From contig OX637345.1 in NCBI GenBank assembly GCA_951799405.1, positions 8,184,001 to 8,248,000 of the forward strand: a DNA stretch of 64,000 nt, in the 5' to 3' direction. Of the stretch, positions 34,445-45,000 are shown piece by piece (position 1 is the first letter of the stretch; the number at the start of each line of letters is the position of its first letter). Made by a program: the position numbers and the translations under genes. The DNA comes from Agapetus fuscipes. Its lineage: Eukaryota > Arthropoda > Insecta > Trichoptera > Glossosomatidae. The notes under the pieces are model-generated. The model had not been told where the DNA came from. It searched no databases and was given only the letters and a program-made list of their open reading frames with translations.

Positions 34445-34701
34445 AATCTAAAACTAAATTTAAGCTGCAAAGATATATATAATTTAAGATTCATATTAAA
34501 CGCATTCCCACAAGCAGACATGTATAAGTTCGCGCTAACACATGCCGCATTTGGACCTACAATATAATAACCCTATCTCAAATGAACATAAGCCCTGCAA
34601 GTCTTTCCGACCTTCCCTGAAACAGGGGTGACATTAGCAAAGTGAACCATTTTTTACAGTATGGGTGGTCAGCCTCATACCAACCTATAAGTCAAGGAAT
34701 T
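34445..34701 (-). repeat. Family A copy
   Basis: Complete, ending CCAACCTATAAGTCAAGGAA. Confidence 0.83.
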
Positions 34702-34879
34702 GGAATTCATTTCAGAATAAATATTTTCTCCCATTCCTTTAAAATAACTCATTTGAAACTAACTGAAGTAGTAAGGATGGCTCCAATCGAACTTAAAATT
34801 TGAATTTTAAATCTGAATATCAAACTTATATGTTTTTTTACCATATACATATTGCCTATCTATTAGGCGCATGTGCCTG

Positions 34880-35105
34880 TATGGCATGCACGCCCCTGCT
34901 CCTTGTTCCATACTCCTACCGCACGGCAGTCTGCCACCACTCTGTCCAGCCACCTTGCTCTGGGTCTTCCCACTGTCCTGCGCCCCTCTGGGTCCGTCAT
35001 CACAACCCTCTTTTCGAGGCTCAGATGGTCCATTCGCTGGATGTGACTCAACCAATGTAGTCTGCTGACTTTTATTGACCGGATCACATCACGGTGGATG
35101 AATAA
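34880..35105 (-). pseudogene. LINE C-terminal fragment (GRPRARW type)
   Basis: Minus-strand frame VSRLHWLSHIQRMDHLSLEK and EGRRTVGRPRARWLDRVVAD. Different from the RTE-like copies in spacing, so probably another lineage. Shortened on both sides. Confidence 0.65.
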
Positions 35106-35145
35106 GCACACGTAAGTGAAGACTAACATAGGTACAGCACGATGG

Positions 35146-35385
35146 TAACGCAACTAAGCTACACATATAGTGTAACTCCTTGCCGCGTTCCCCCAGAAGG
35201 GGTCGTACCTATGTGACGAGTGGACCTATTTTTTTTACAAGTAAGTGGGCCGGCCTCACACTTACCACTTTCAGATGAAGTGGGAGTTTCCCAGCTTCCG
35301 ACGGTGGCTGGTTCTCATTTCTTGTGAAGGCTGAGTTAGCCTTGCCGGTGTTTTATTTTGGGTTTGAAATAAACACCGAAACAGG
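35146..35385 (-). repeat. SINE B copy without head
   Basis: Tail CAACTAAGCTACACATATAG to the AACACCGAAACAGG block; the tRNA-like head is missing. Confidence 0.7.
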
Positions 35386-35400
35386 CGATCGTTGATTTAC

Positions 35401-35475
35401 CAGCACCCCTCGCAGCGCCTGAGTAAAAGGAGAAACAGCTGATCTTTATTATTGTGGCTTGCCCGATTCCAAATA
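35401..35475 (+). repeat. Two-copy repeat with CAGCTGATCTTT
   Basis: GCGCCTGAGTAAAAGGAG and AAACAGCTGATCTTTATTAT closely match 40486-40560. Family unknown. Confidence 0.5.
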
Positions 35476-35959
35476 ATACTTTGTTATTAGTTGCGTAGTA
35501 TTATAGTATACTGATCTATGTTAGTTGCTAAGAACTATGGTCACATAGACTTGCAAAGCTTTTGCCCACCGAGAAAAAAAATATTTTTAAATTTTGTGTT
35601 CGTACTAAATTAAGATACCTGTTTATAAATGCATCCAGCACCCACCAAATCTTCCAAATTTGAAAATCAAACAAAACCAAGAATGGACTTGACAGCTTTG
35701 GGTGTGAAAATTGACACAATCACTTTTTTGGATATTCTCACAAGATTTGGTGAGATAGTAAACACCTTCTTCTCTATGGCTATTGTACGGATTGTACCCT
35801 ACCAAAATCAATTTGTTTAACCAATTAAACCTTTTTTTTTTAAATAAGTATAAGGTGTTTTATATAATACCCCCAAGGCGCCATTAATTTTTCAATTTAT
35901 ACGTACATGGGTGGTACTTATACATAAGTCGTAACTTTCAAACATATATATAACTACTC
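35476..35959. other. Unassigned stretch
   Basis: Overlapping open frames on both strands at 35528-35820 look like chance. Confidence 0.45.
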
Positions 35960-36340
35960 GAAAATACATAGAATTTTGGGAAGACGAACAAGAGGTCGCC
36001 CAGAACTTCAAAATTCCGGTATTTGAATGGGCTCATGGATGTCTCCTCCTATTCTTAGCTCAAGAGGATGGCAACCAACAGAGACATATGGATCTAGCAT
36101 TACAAGGCACTGCTTTTGCAAAAGGATGGCGGCCAACATAGACCAATTGCTAGCCCAACAAGGCACTGCCTTTACAGGAGGATGGTGACCAGCAGACAAA
36201 AATGGCTAGCACAGCAAGACACTGCCTTTACAAGAGGATGGCAATCGATAGGGACAAATGGCTAGTAAAAGGCGCTACCTTTACCTACAAGAGGATGGCG
36301 ACCATCAAAGACAAATGCCTATGAAATGGAATAAGGAAGC
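35960..36340 (+). pseudogene. LINE Z remnant with about five 56 bp units
   Basis: LGRRTRGRPELQNSGI-type start, then units at 36062, 36120, 36176, 36232 and 36289 (spacing 56-58), each with GATGGC and GGCACTGCCTTTAC-like words. Confidence 0.7.
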
Positions 36341-36653
36341 ATTACATAAAACGATATTTCAAAACATCAGTAAAAACATTCCTTTTCTTATTTTAGTAAA
36401 AATAAGTCGCAATTAAACAAAATAAAACAACTTTTTTGTACCTGCAGACTTTTTTAATTTTCAAGAAAAGAAGTATTGCCATCTGGTGAAATAATGAAAA
36501 AATTGGAATCTGTTTTATCTCTTTATTGTTCCAAAACTTCCAACTTTCATCAACAGAGTAAAATCAGATAAAAACAATCGACAAACGTCACAATTTTAGG
36601 TTATGAAAAAGTCCCAATATTCTCATTAATTTTTATTGTAAAAAAATCCTAAA

Positions 36654-37106
36654 ATGTTTCGTTTAACACCCAGAATATATTCAAATATAATTAACAAATG
36701 CATTTACAACAAATCCATCATCCAAAACGTGAAGACATTACCCAAATTCAGTCAAATACAAAATGTGAACCTAGCGAGATTTTCTTCACAAGCCGAAGAC
36801 AAGAGCAAAAGTTTCAATGAAAAGATATACAATGGCGCGTTGACCCCTCAGATAAAAGCCGTTAAAGTATTTTCATTGGTTTCTAGCATCATGGGTCTTG
36901 CAGCTCAGCCATTTTTATACGTAAAAGCGGCGTCCTTGGGGACTGGAGTTGTGATAGGAGTTTATGGAGTGGTTGGATTCTTCACATTCATTACTCCAAT
37001 TCTTTTACATCTCATCACCAAGAAATATGTGACTTGCATTGATTACGATGAGAGCACGCAGAAATATAGATCCACTACTATTTCATTCTTCCTTCAGAAA
37101 AAACAA
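36654..37106 (+). CDS. Tmem70: Tmem70-like exon 1
   Basis: It codes for residues 1-151: presequence, both membrane helices and the start of the matrix domain, ending ...LQKKQ. The donor GTAAGT at 37107 is consensus. Reading through the donor adds 17 unconserved residues before a stop, which supports splicing here. Confidence 0.92.
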
Positions 37107-37768
37107 GTAAGTTCAAAATATCTTTATTTTCAAACCTTATTGCTGCAATGCCCTAGATAAAACTCAAGCTACTGTTGCTGAAACTTGCCTCTAGTCTAGT
37201 GGTTAATGCTATGGACTCATTATCAAGTTTGTGGCCTTGATTCCTTGCGGAGCGCAATAAAATTATCATTTTTAAAGGGGCCGGCCTTACGCCAACCACT
37301 TCAGTTGAAGTGGGGGTTTCCCAGCTCCCGAGCAGGCTGGTTCTCTTTTCTTGTGATGGCTAAGTAAATCTTGCCGATATTTTATTTTGGGTTTTGAAAA
37401 AAACACCGAAACGGGAAATCATTTCTGACACCCCGAGCTCTCTGCATGGAATGCAAGCACTCTACCAACTGAGCTATCGACCGGTCTTGCTTTTTGAATA
37501 TGATTCTTCAAAATCCCAAAAAAAAACTACACAAATCATTGTTTTTTTCCCTCAGATTGAATTCTCTCCAGATGACGTTTACGTCCCAGACGTGCCAGGC
37601 ATGTTCACCACACTAATGGTGAAGAACAAGCCGCTGTTCATAGTCCTGTCAGAGTTCAGCGACCCGCAGCACTACGGCAAGATCATGGGCTATGACAAAC
37701 CCATGGACTTCAGGTTTGACGAGGTGTCCGCAGAAGAACCCAGCGACAAACCCAAAAAGAACACCTAA
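36654..37768 (+). CDS. Tmem70: TMEM70-like mitochondrial assembly factor (two exons, 221 aa)
   Basis: Exons 36654-37106 and 37556-37768 join in phase 0 across a GTAAGT...CAG intron. Seen: a basic N-terminus with no acidic residue before E48, and an RFSSQ motif at 42-46 that fits a mitochondrial presequence cleavage area. Two hydrophobic helices follow (about 72-95 and 97-121) with a short turn, and the hydrophilic C-terminal domain carries YVPDVPGMFTT and MGYDK (195-199). Known family: TMEM70 proteins are inner-membrane hairpin proteins that help assemble the ATP synthase c-ring and affect complex I. The PD..(H/M)FTT and MGYDK motifs match the human protein as I recall it. The length is close to the family's (human ~260 aa with a longer presequence). 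The ATG is the first in frame and is preceded by AAAA. Exon 1 is AT-rich and exon 2 GC-rich. The intron is packed with SINE sequence. The gene converges on the Mfsd11-like gene. The identity is firm; activity is inferred. Confidence 0.92.
37187..37258 (+). repeat. SINE D-type head in Tmem70-like intron
   Basis: GCCTCTAGTCTAGTGGTTAA and a B-box-like GGCCTTGATTCC, then GCGGAGCGCAATAA. Confidence 0.55.
37275..37484 (-). repeat. SINE B copy in Tmem70-like intron
   Basis: Head CCGGTCGATAGCTCAGTTGG on the minus strand at the 37484 end, body to GGCCGGCCTTACG; tail absent. Ends about 70 bases before the acceptor of exon 2. Confidence 0.75.
37556..37768 (+). CDS. Tmem70: Tmem70-like exon 2
   Basis: It codes for residues 152-221 and ends in a lysine-rich tail and TAA. 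The acceptor is a T-rich tract followed by CAG at 37553-37555. It holds the most conserved part of the family (PDVPGMFTT, MGYDK). Codon third positions are strongly G/C, unlike exon 1. Confidence 0.92.
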   Translation: MEFSPDDVYVPDVPGMFTTLMVKNKPLFIVLSEFSDPQHYGKIMGYDKPMDFRFDEVSAEEPSDKPKKNT

Positions 37769-37822
37769 AGAAAGATATCTAATAAGTTTAATTTTTATTT
37801 ATAGTTTTTTTTTCGATCACTG

Positions 37823-37828
37823 AATAAA
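37823..37828 (+). terminator. Polyadenylation signal of the Tmem70-like gene
   Basis: AATAAA lies 55 bases after the stop codon, in an AT-rich 3' UTR, with a T-rich and GT-containing stretch downstream. Confidence 0.7.
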
Positions 37829-37965
37829 CAGTTATTTCCTCATTGTATCCTGTAAAACAAAGATGGAAGCTTTTGTTTGATCTCTTTTGATATGTGTGTT
37901 TTACAGGGTACAGCGATGAGTTTCTACATGTTTGAGTGGTTAACACTTAAACCAGTTTTGTAGGC

Positions 37966-38236
37966 TGTTCTCTAGTCTATTGATTAACACTTCTGACTCA
38001 TGACTGGGAGGTAGATGGTACAATTCGGCAGAGCACAAAAAAAAATCAAAAATGTTCTTCGCTGGTTTAAAAAAATAATCTACCTTTACCAAAGACCGGT
38101 CACCACAGCTCCATCCAGCCTTGAGTCTTGATGGAGAATTGGCACTACAGCGATGTCCAAACCCTCAGAGAGCTCTTGAAGTGTGATTCACACAATAACA
38201 GCGCTCACTAAATGCATCATCCTAATATTGTTATTA
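37966..38236 (+). repeat. SINE D copy (D1 tail)
   Basis: TCTCTAGTCTATTGATTAAC head, AAAGACCGGTCACC body, tail CTTGAAGTGTGATTCACAC and CATCATCCTAATATTGTT. Confidence 0.72.
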
Positions 38237-38281
38237 TTTGCATTTGAAAAACAGAGAACAAATAAATAGAATGGAATTAAA

Positions 38282-38490
38282 AATTAGTTTACTTCGCTAA
38301 TGTTGTCCCTGTGTCAGGAAAGGGTGGCAAGAGTTGCAGTGCTTATGTCCATTTGAGATTTGTTTTTATTTTGTAATTGTAGGTACACATGGGGCATGTG
38401 TAAGTACGAACTTATTTATGTCTGCTAGTATGCATACATTTAATGCGAATCATAAATGTTAATATATATTTGCAACTTATATTATAGATG
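38282..38490 (+). repeat. Family A copy, 5' truncated
   Basis: AGTTTACTTCGCTAATG to CAACTTATATTATAGATG. Confidence 0.7.
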
Positions 38491-38499
38491 GTTATTGTG

Positions 38500-38750
38500 T
38501 GTTCCTTGACTAATAGGTTGGTATGATGCTAACCCCCCATACTGTAAAAATTTGGTTCACTTTTGCCAATACCACCCTTGTTTCAGGGGAGGTCGGCAAG
38601 GTTGCAGGGTTTATATTCATTTGAAGTTTGGATTTTAATTTGTAAGTACACATGCAGCATGTGTAAGCGCGAACTTAAACATCTCTGTTTGTGGGCATAC
38701 ATTTATTGAAATGTAATATATCATTGCAACTTAGATTATTATAGATCGTC
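38500..38750 (+). repeat. Family A copy
   Basis: GTTCCTTGACTAATAGG to CAACTTAGATTATTATAG, directly after the previous copy and in the same direction. Confidence 0.78.
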
Positions 38751-39780
38751 CATCGATCTTGGGTAGAAGTGACATTTATCAAAAAATGTATCAAATGATT
38801 ATTTTAATGTTGATTTATTCCACGAGTAATAAAAAAACTATAACATTATGTTTTAATTTTTTATTTAATCTGAACATGATTTCATTATTACAAAATAAAT
38901 AATGTAATTATATAAAGTTTGACTTACACATTTACATCTGTTTATACATAGGACTACATATCTTACAGTCTTTTATATTTACAGGAAAATTCAATATTGA
39001 TTTATTTATTTTAATTGTACAGAAGTATTATGCTTATATCAGACTAGGGTGTGTGTACAATTATTTTATTATTTTTCACAAAATGGAATGAAAATGTAAA
39101 TGGTAACCTTTAATGGAATGGGCTAGAATAAAATAAAAGATTTTTTTTGAGGCTTAGAGCTATTTTCAAATTATTTGTCTTGGCATAAAAAAGTAAACTG
39201 CATGATAACATAAACAGCAGTCAAAAGGGACAGATGTGAGAATATTTACTGCATTGTTGGTAATACTAAAATGTCATCTCTGCACGGAAATCGTGCTCAT
39301 GCATTGAAATTGTTATGGTCGATGAATTTGTTAATTTTGATAGAAAAATAGCATTGTGTAGGTATTATAAAACAAAACGGCATGTGTAATTATTGGGTTT
39401 TAAAAAGCAAGATAGTTAAAACAAAAAACATAGGATTCCACATGGATATTAAGTATTCTATGTCTGGTTGACAGGATTGTCTCATAGTATGTTTTAATAC
39501 CGTGAGTTAGTTTTGTTTCCACCAATATTATAATTCAATGGATGAAAGATTTCTTCACTTTGAAATATTACATAAAATACTAAATCAACTAAAATTATTA
39601 AAATATCACCTAGGCAAGCTGAATATTGCTCCATACTGCGTATAATGATCAATCTCATCAAATATATTTACAAAAAATGTAAAACATTATATCTAACTAA
39701 GTATATAGGGTCTTCATAATTGCATTAAATATTTTACTAAATTTTCATTCTAAGGTAATTTTTTTCATTTTCATTTAAAT
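38751..39780. other. AT-rich stretch between the convergent genes
   Basis: No interspersed repeat recognised over about 1 kb, unusual here. It could include distal 3' UTR of either gene. Confidence 0.35.
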
Positions 39781-39853
39781 AGGTCCCAATCGCCACGTGC
39801 GACCGCTTCAGAGACAAGGCGGCAAGAAGTTACACTGTATGTGTAGCTTAGTC
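39781..39853 (+). repeat. SINE B tail fragment
   Basis: TGCGACCGCTTCAGAGACAA and AAGAAGTTACACTGTATGTG. Confidence 0.6.
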
Positions 39854-39934
39854 AAAAAAAGGGGAAACTCTTATGTAAGTCCTATAGAATCAAAGACTGC
39901 AACCTGTTTTTTTTTTGAAAATAGGATAAATGGC

Positions 39935-40108
39935 ATGAGACGGACTACCCATAGATACTATCAAAACTGCATAGTTCACTTTGTAGGGAAGGGGGATAAT
40001 AGTTGCACGGTTATGCTTACTTGAGATTTGGATTTTTATTTTGTAGTTCACATGCAGCATTCGTAAGTGCAAATTTACATGCATCTCAATAAAATTTTAA
40101 TATATCTC
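39935..40108 (+). repeat. Diverged family A copy
   Basis: TTCACTTTGTAGGGAAGGG to ATGCATCTCAATAAAATTT. Confidence 0.5.
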
Positions 40109-40485
40109 AGCCAATCACCTCATTTTTGTAAAACAGATTGCCGCCTTTGATTCGACACGCCTCATTTATCATCTTAGTATTACGTCTTAGTTATTATTTC
40201 ATGTTAAAAATTTAATATTTTCAGGTTTTCTGGCTCAGTACGCCAAATGCTTTATTATTAATTTTAAAAATGTGTTGGAAAGTTAAAGCTATCATTAATA
40301 ACATAAAAACATAGTTATGTCTTTGTTTATAGGAAACAATATAAATTAAAATGATCATCTTGAGGTTGTCCCGTTGTCAGGTATTATAAAAACCATGCTG
40401 ACAGCACGGTGGATATTAAAAGGTGAGAAAGCACAATGCCGATGGTTGATTACCTGCGTGTCCCATAATCATAGTTCGCCATACT

Positions 40486-40560
40486 AACACCGCTCCTAGC
40501 GCCTGAGCAAAAGGAAAAACAGCTGATCTTTGTTATTATTGGGTGGACCAATAGGCGCAA
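40486..40560 (+). repeat. Two-copy repeat with CAGCTGATCTTT
   Basis: Partner of 35401-35475. Confidence 0.5.
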
Positions 40561-41393
40561 AAGGCTCATTGACCAATGTTCTAGCTCCAATTTCCGCAAA
40601 GCAAATTGTCTGCTAGCGCCCTTGAACCTCCAGAATGCCGGAATGCGGATCTGCACTCTAAGTACTTGTTGTGATTTTTTTAGTTTTTACACAAAAAATT
40701 GTTTACATTACAAAGGGTCACTGGCCCCTATAATGTATGTACTTATTTGCCGTACGTGACCACGCATAATAATTAAATATGTCTATTTTTAGAACATGAT
40801 TTTTTTTCATAATCATAATATTCTGACACAGTGCAAAAATATAACACAGGTGATTATTTTTTGTTAGGCACTAAAAAAAAGTTACTTCACTGTCTTTTGA
40901 GATAAAAAAAAATTGAATCGGAGATATGTTTTGTATCTTTGGACATATTCAAATATATAATATGAAAGCCAAGATTTTGGTGGCTGAATTATGGCAGAAA
41001 ATCGCTCGCACTCTAGAGGTTAAAAAGAACACACAGCAATCAACCAAATCTCCAGTAAACACATATTTTTATAATATGCACCCTGGCTAACGGAATAAAC
41101 ATTACTTATTTCCTAACCTATAAATATTAGTTGCTCCTTAGATACATCACAATTCAACTTATTCTAGTAATTGATTATAATTACAATAAAACATAGCACC
41201 TGTTGATGCCAGTGGCAAAGGGCTTATTTTCTGGTGTCAGACGTTAAGAAATCAATTTTGTCTATGAAATCAGTCCCCATCAAAATTTTTAAATTTATTT
41301 CTTGGTTGAAGGAGAACAAGGCTCAAATTGAACTGTAAAGAAGAAGAAGAACTATACGAGTGGCTAGTTAGGAAATCTACAGATGTATGTCTT
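40561..41393. other. Unassigned AT-rich stretch
   Basis: Lies downstream of the Mfsd11-like stop; may hold its 3' UTR end. Confidence 0.4.
41294..41299 (-). terminator. Candidate polyadenylation signal for Mfsd11-like gene
   Basis: AATAAA on the minus strand lies about 515 bases past the stop. A short inverted-repeat element lies between, so the UTR assignment is a guess. Confidence 0.3.
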
Positions 41394-41739
41394 GAACTGA
41401 ATACGGTGAAAATCGGAACTAATGTTGTCATCTTGTAAAATGCCACCGTTGTTAATTCAATTTGATGTTAGCTGAATCGCTAAAACCACTAATATCTAAA
41501 TTCACTAATATCCGTTAAGCACCGTACACAGCTTAAACTAAAATAATTTGACAGCTAAATGAGAGCGCTGTTATGACTTTGGAGCCTTCAAACTCCTAAA
41601 ATTGATGGATATTATATTGTTTGTCTAATGTCTTCAACAAAATACTTCTTGATCTTCTATGCATCACTTTGAACTATCAAAAGTAATGTTTTACAATATG
41701 GGGACATAAGTTCCGATTTTCACAACGTTCAGTTTGAGC
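41394..41739. mobile_element. Short inverted-repeat element in Mfsd11-like 3' region
   Basis: Left GAACTGAATACGGTGAAAAT-CGGAACT is complemented by AGTTCCGATTTTCACAACG-TTCAGTTTGAG at the right end. About 346 bp, no open frame. A single end recurs at 1715. Confidence 0.6.
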
Positions 41740-41813
41740 CGTGTCGGTCCGCACATAACAGCATCATTCATAAATACACGCTTAAAATAACAACTAAAAA
41801 TGTAACGCATTTA

Positions 41814-42047
41814 CTAATCATTTTCATGCAGGTTATTAGGACGGACATTGAACTTCTCCTGGCTGTTTCCCTCGTAGTCTTCCCCTATCTGAACCTTGAC
41901 AGCTTCCTCGATCCTCTTATTCTTGGCGAGCCACTCCACGAAGCAGAAGGCGACTGTGCCGATGGTGCCCGAGGCGACCAAGATGCCCAGCTGGACAGTC
42001 AGGTTGACGTGAGAGGAGTAGAAGAAACACCCTGCCGCGGCGACAGA
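41814..42047 (-). CDS. Mfsd11: Mfsd11-like exon 7 and stop
   Basis: It codes for residues 390-466: the last two helices (SVAAAGCFFYSS, LGILVASGTIGTVAFCFVEW), then a hydrophilic tail of about 37 residues that is longer than in the human protein, and TAG at 41816-41814. The acceptor is TTCCAG. Confidence 0.92.
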   Translation of the reverse strand, partial: SVAAAGCFFYSSHVNLTVQLGILVASGTIGTVAFCFVEWLAKNKRIEEAVKVQIGEDYEGNSQEKFNVRPNNLHEND

Positions 42048-45000
42048 CTGGAATAAGAAATATTATAAGATGAAATTATAATAATAATAATACAGTTCAT
42101 TAGGGTCTTGTCACTCGTTGTCAGTTATCTCGTTGGCCAGGCTCATCTCCGTCTTGGCTGAAATGCAATCCAGTTTAAACAGTTTATTACCTTCCTTGAT
42201 TGATAGGTTGATGCTGACCCCCATGCTGTAAAAACTTGGTTCACTTTTGTCAATGCCACCCTGATTTCAGGTTTATGTTCATGTGAGGTTTGGGTTATTT
42301 TATAAGTACACATAAGCGTGAACTAACATGTCTCTATTTGTGGATGTGTATTTTTAGTGTAAGTGTAAGTTGAACCTCATTGTGTTCAACGCTCTACAGG
42401 GAATGGCTCCTGAGTACTTACAAGAACTAGTGCGACCGAAGGTTTTACAGGAGAGAGGACTGACGTTGCGCTCGGCAGAGAGGGGCTCCAAAACGTTGGT
42501 AAACGAGCCAACCAGGAAAATAACCACAGTGTTTGGCAATCGTGTGTTTGCTGTTGCGGGTCCCTCTTCATGGAACCAGCTGCCACCGGAAGTTCGAGTT
42601 TCAAAATCCAGGGAAAACCTTAAAAAAACCCTCAAGACACACTACTTCGCCGCGATAACACAAAAAGCGCCCTTGGAGTGACAATTTTCACGAAACGGCG
42701 CTCTACCAAGTCATCATTATCATCATATCATCATCATGTATTATAGATATAAGCCTGAAATGTCAATATAGCTTTGAAACTCAGATTATAGATACATAAT
42801 ATGCATGCCAACTGTATTCAAGTTAATCAACAACAAAAATATTCTGTACATAAAAAGATCCTCTTATATTCAAACAGTTTTCTCACCTGAATAAACTTAA
42901 AGACGGCAAACGCCGACGTGCTATCCTTAGCAAAAGTCCCGCCGAGGGTAGAGTAGATCTGTGTGTTGAAGCAGGCGTCCCCAAAGCCCAGGAGGAAGCT
43001 GCACAGCATGGCCACGTAGGCAGACGGCTCCATGTAGGAAACGTCATCGGTGTCGCCGAATGGAGCATTGCTGGGCAGGTTCAGGAACACGAGGAAGAAG
43101 CTGAGCATGTGGATGAGGTAGCCCATGATGACGATGGGGTCGCGTCCCCAGCGGGTGGTCTTGGCGCCCAGGATCCCAAATATGGCTCCGCCTGCAAGAT
43201 ACAATACCTATTTTGTAACGTTTGCGACTCACACAGCATTCCATTGACTTATATCTGTGGACTAGAAATTATTTCAACAAAAGTAGACAATATATATCTG
43301 TTTCGACTTACTTACGAAAATGGTCATTAGTAAGAAAGAGAAAAAAGATCTTCGCAGTTGCATCATGTGTGCAAAGAAACTTGGGCGAATAGAAAAATGT
43401 TACTATTTCTAACACATCGCACGTTTAATAATAAAGAGCAATAACTCAAAAAACAAGAATTTTGGGAAATCACGTTTGAAGTTCAGACAACCAGTACAAC
43501 TTGTATGGGATGAAAAAGACGGCCGATGTTTTATCTCGGTCATATTCGTCCAAATTGAACGGCTGTTACATTCTACTTATTCTTCTCGAATTGTTCTTGC
43601 GTTTTATTACAAAATCTCGATTTTCCCAATTTTCGAGTTATTTCTCTTTATTATTAAGCGTGGGACATACTCAAAGTTTTCAAGTTTTTTATTACCTGAT
43701 GATGGCCTGACGACTGACAGCATTTGTAATTTATGATCAATGCAATAAAAGTGGAAATAAAACAAGTGTTCAAGTAAAGAAAGAGAAAAAAGATCTTCAC
43801 AGTTGCATCATGTGTGCAAAGAAACTTGGGCGAATAGAAAAATGTTACTAATTAATAAGAAAATTGTTAGTTGGTGTTTTGGCCGCGGGGATCAAGACAG
43901 GTTATTTGGAACCGGATAACGCTGGTTCGAATCCCGCGACGATAACTTCGACCCTGGTTCAACAGATGCCGTTACATGCACACAAGCTTCTGCTTTCGCA
44001 TGAAGACAACTGGCCAGGCAAAATAGGTTGGTGGATTGCATTCCTTTCCACAAATCTATTTTTAAAAAAAAAAAAAAAAAAGAAGAAATATTTGCTTTCT
44101 AGTAATTTGTAAGATGTATGGTGTGTTTACCTAGGACTTCTCCGATACCAATAAAGACCCCAGACAGTCCTACCAGCTGCTTCACATTTTCTCCCATCTT
44201 CTTGGTGAAGCCAATGCTGGAGCTGTACACTCCGCTGAAGAAGGAGAGCTCCAGGCCTGCAACACAACAACATTCCTGAATAACTGCTTTCTCCATGAAC
44301 ATCCGCACAATCTTTTTTTTTAAGAAATCCTGTCTGGGAAACTCCCTAGATTTCACAGACTCTAGGGGTCTATGACACTTATTGTAATGTCGTAGAGGTG
44401 TTTACGAGCTTGGTCATCCCTAAAAAGTGCCAATACTCAAACAAGACCCAGTTGCTTTAAGGCTGGATGGACCTTTAGTGACCGGTCTTTGGTAAAGGTA
44501 TATGAATTTTACACCCAGCGAAGAGCGTGTTTGAAGATACAAATAGTTTTTTTTTTGTGCTCCACCGGGATTCCAACCCACAACCTTCCACTTACGAGTC
44601 AGACGTGTTAACCACTAGACTACGGACCAGCGAAATTTTAACTGGTCAAAAATTAAATACTAGAAAAAATGTGACACCACTTGACAGAGTTACTAGGCTC
44701 TTGTGATTGGTTGAATGGTTGCAAAGACCCGTTGTCTAGAGGTTAACACTTTGGACTCGTAATTGGAAGGTCATGGGATTCATTCCCAGAAGAGCACAAC
44801 AAAATTATATATATTTTTTTATTTAGTGTTCAATGGTTATTAATACAGTACAGGGCTGAAAATCTCATCACCACAGTAATTCTTATCTACCGAATATTGG
44901 TAATATTTGTATGAAGACCTGTCAATCCAAGATCGCCGCTAGTGAACAGCTGATTAGTCTTCATACAAATATTACCGATATTCGATAGCTAAGAATTACC

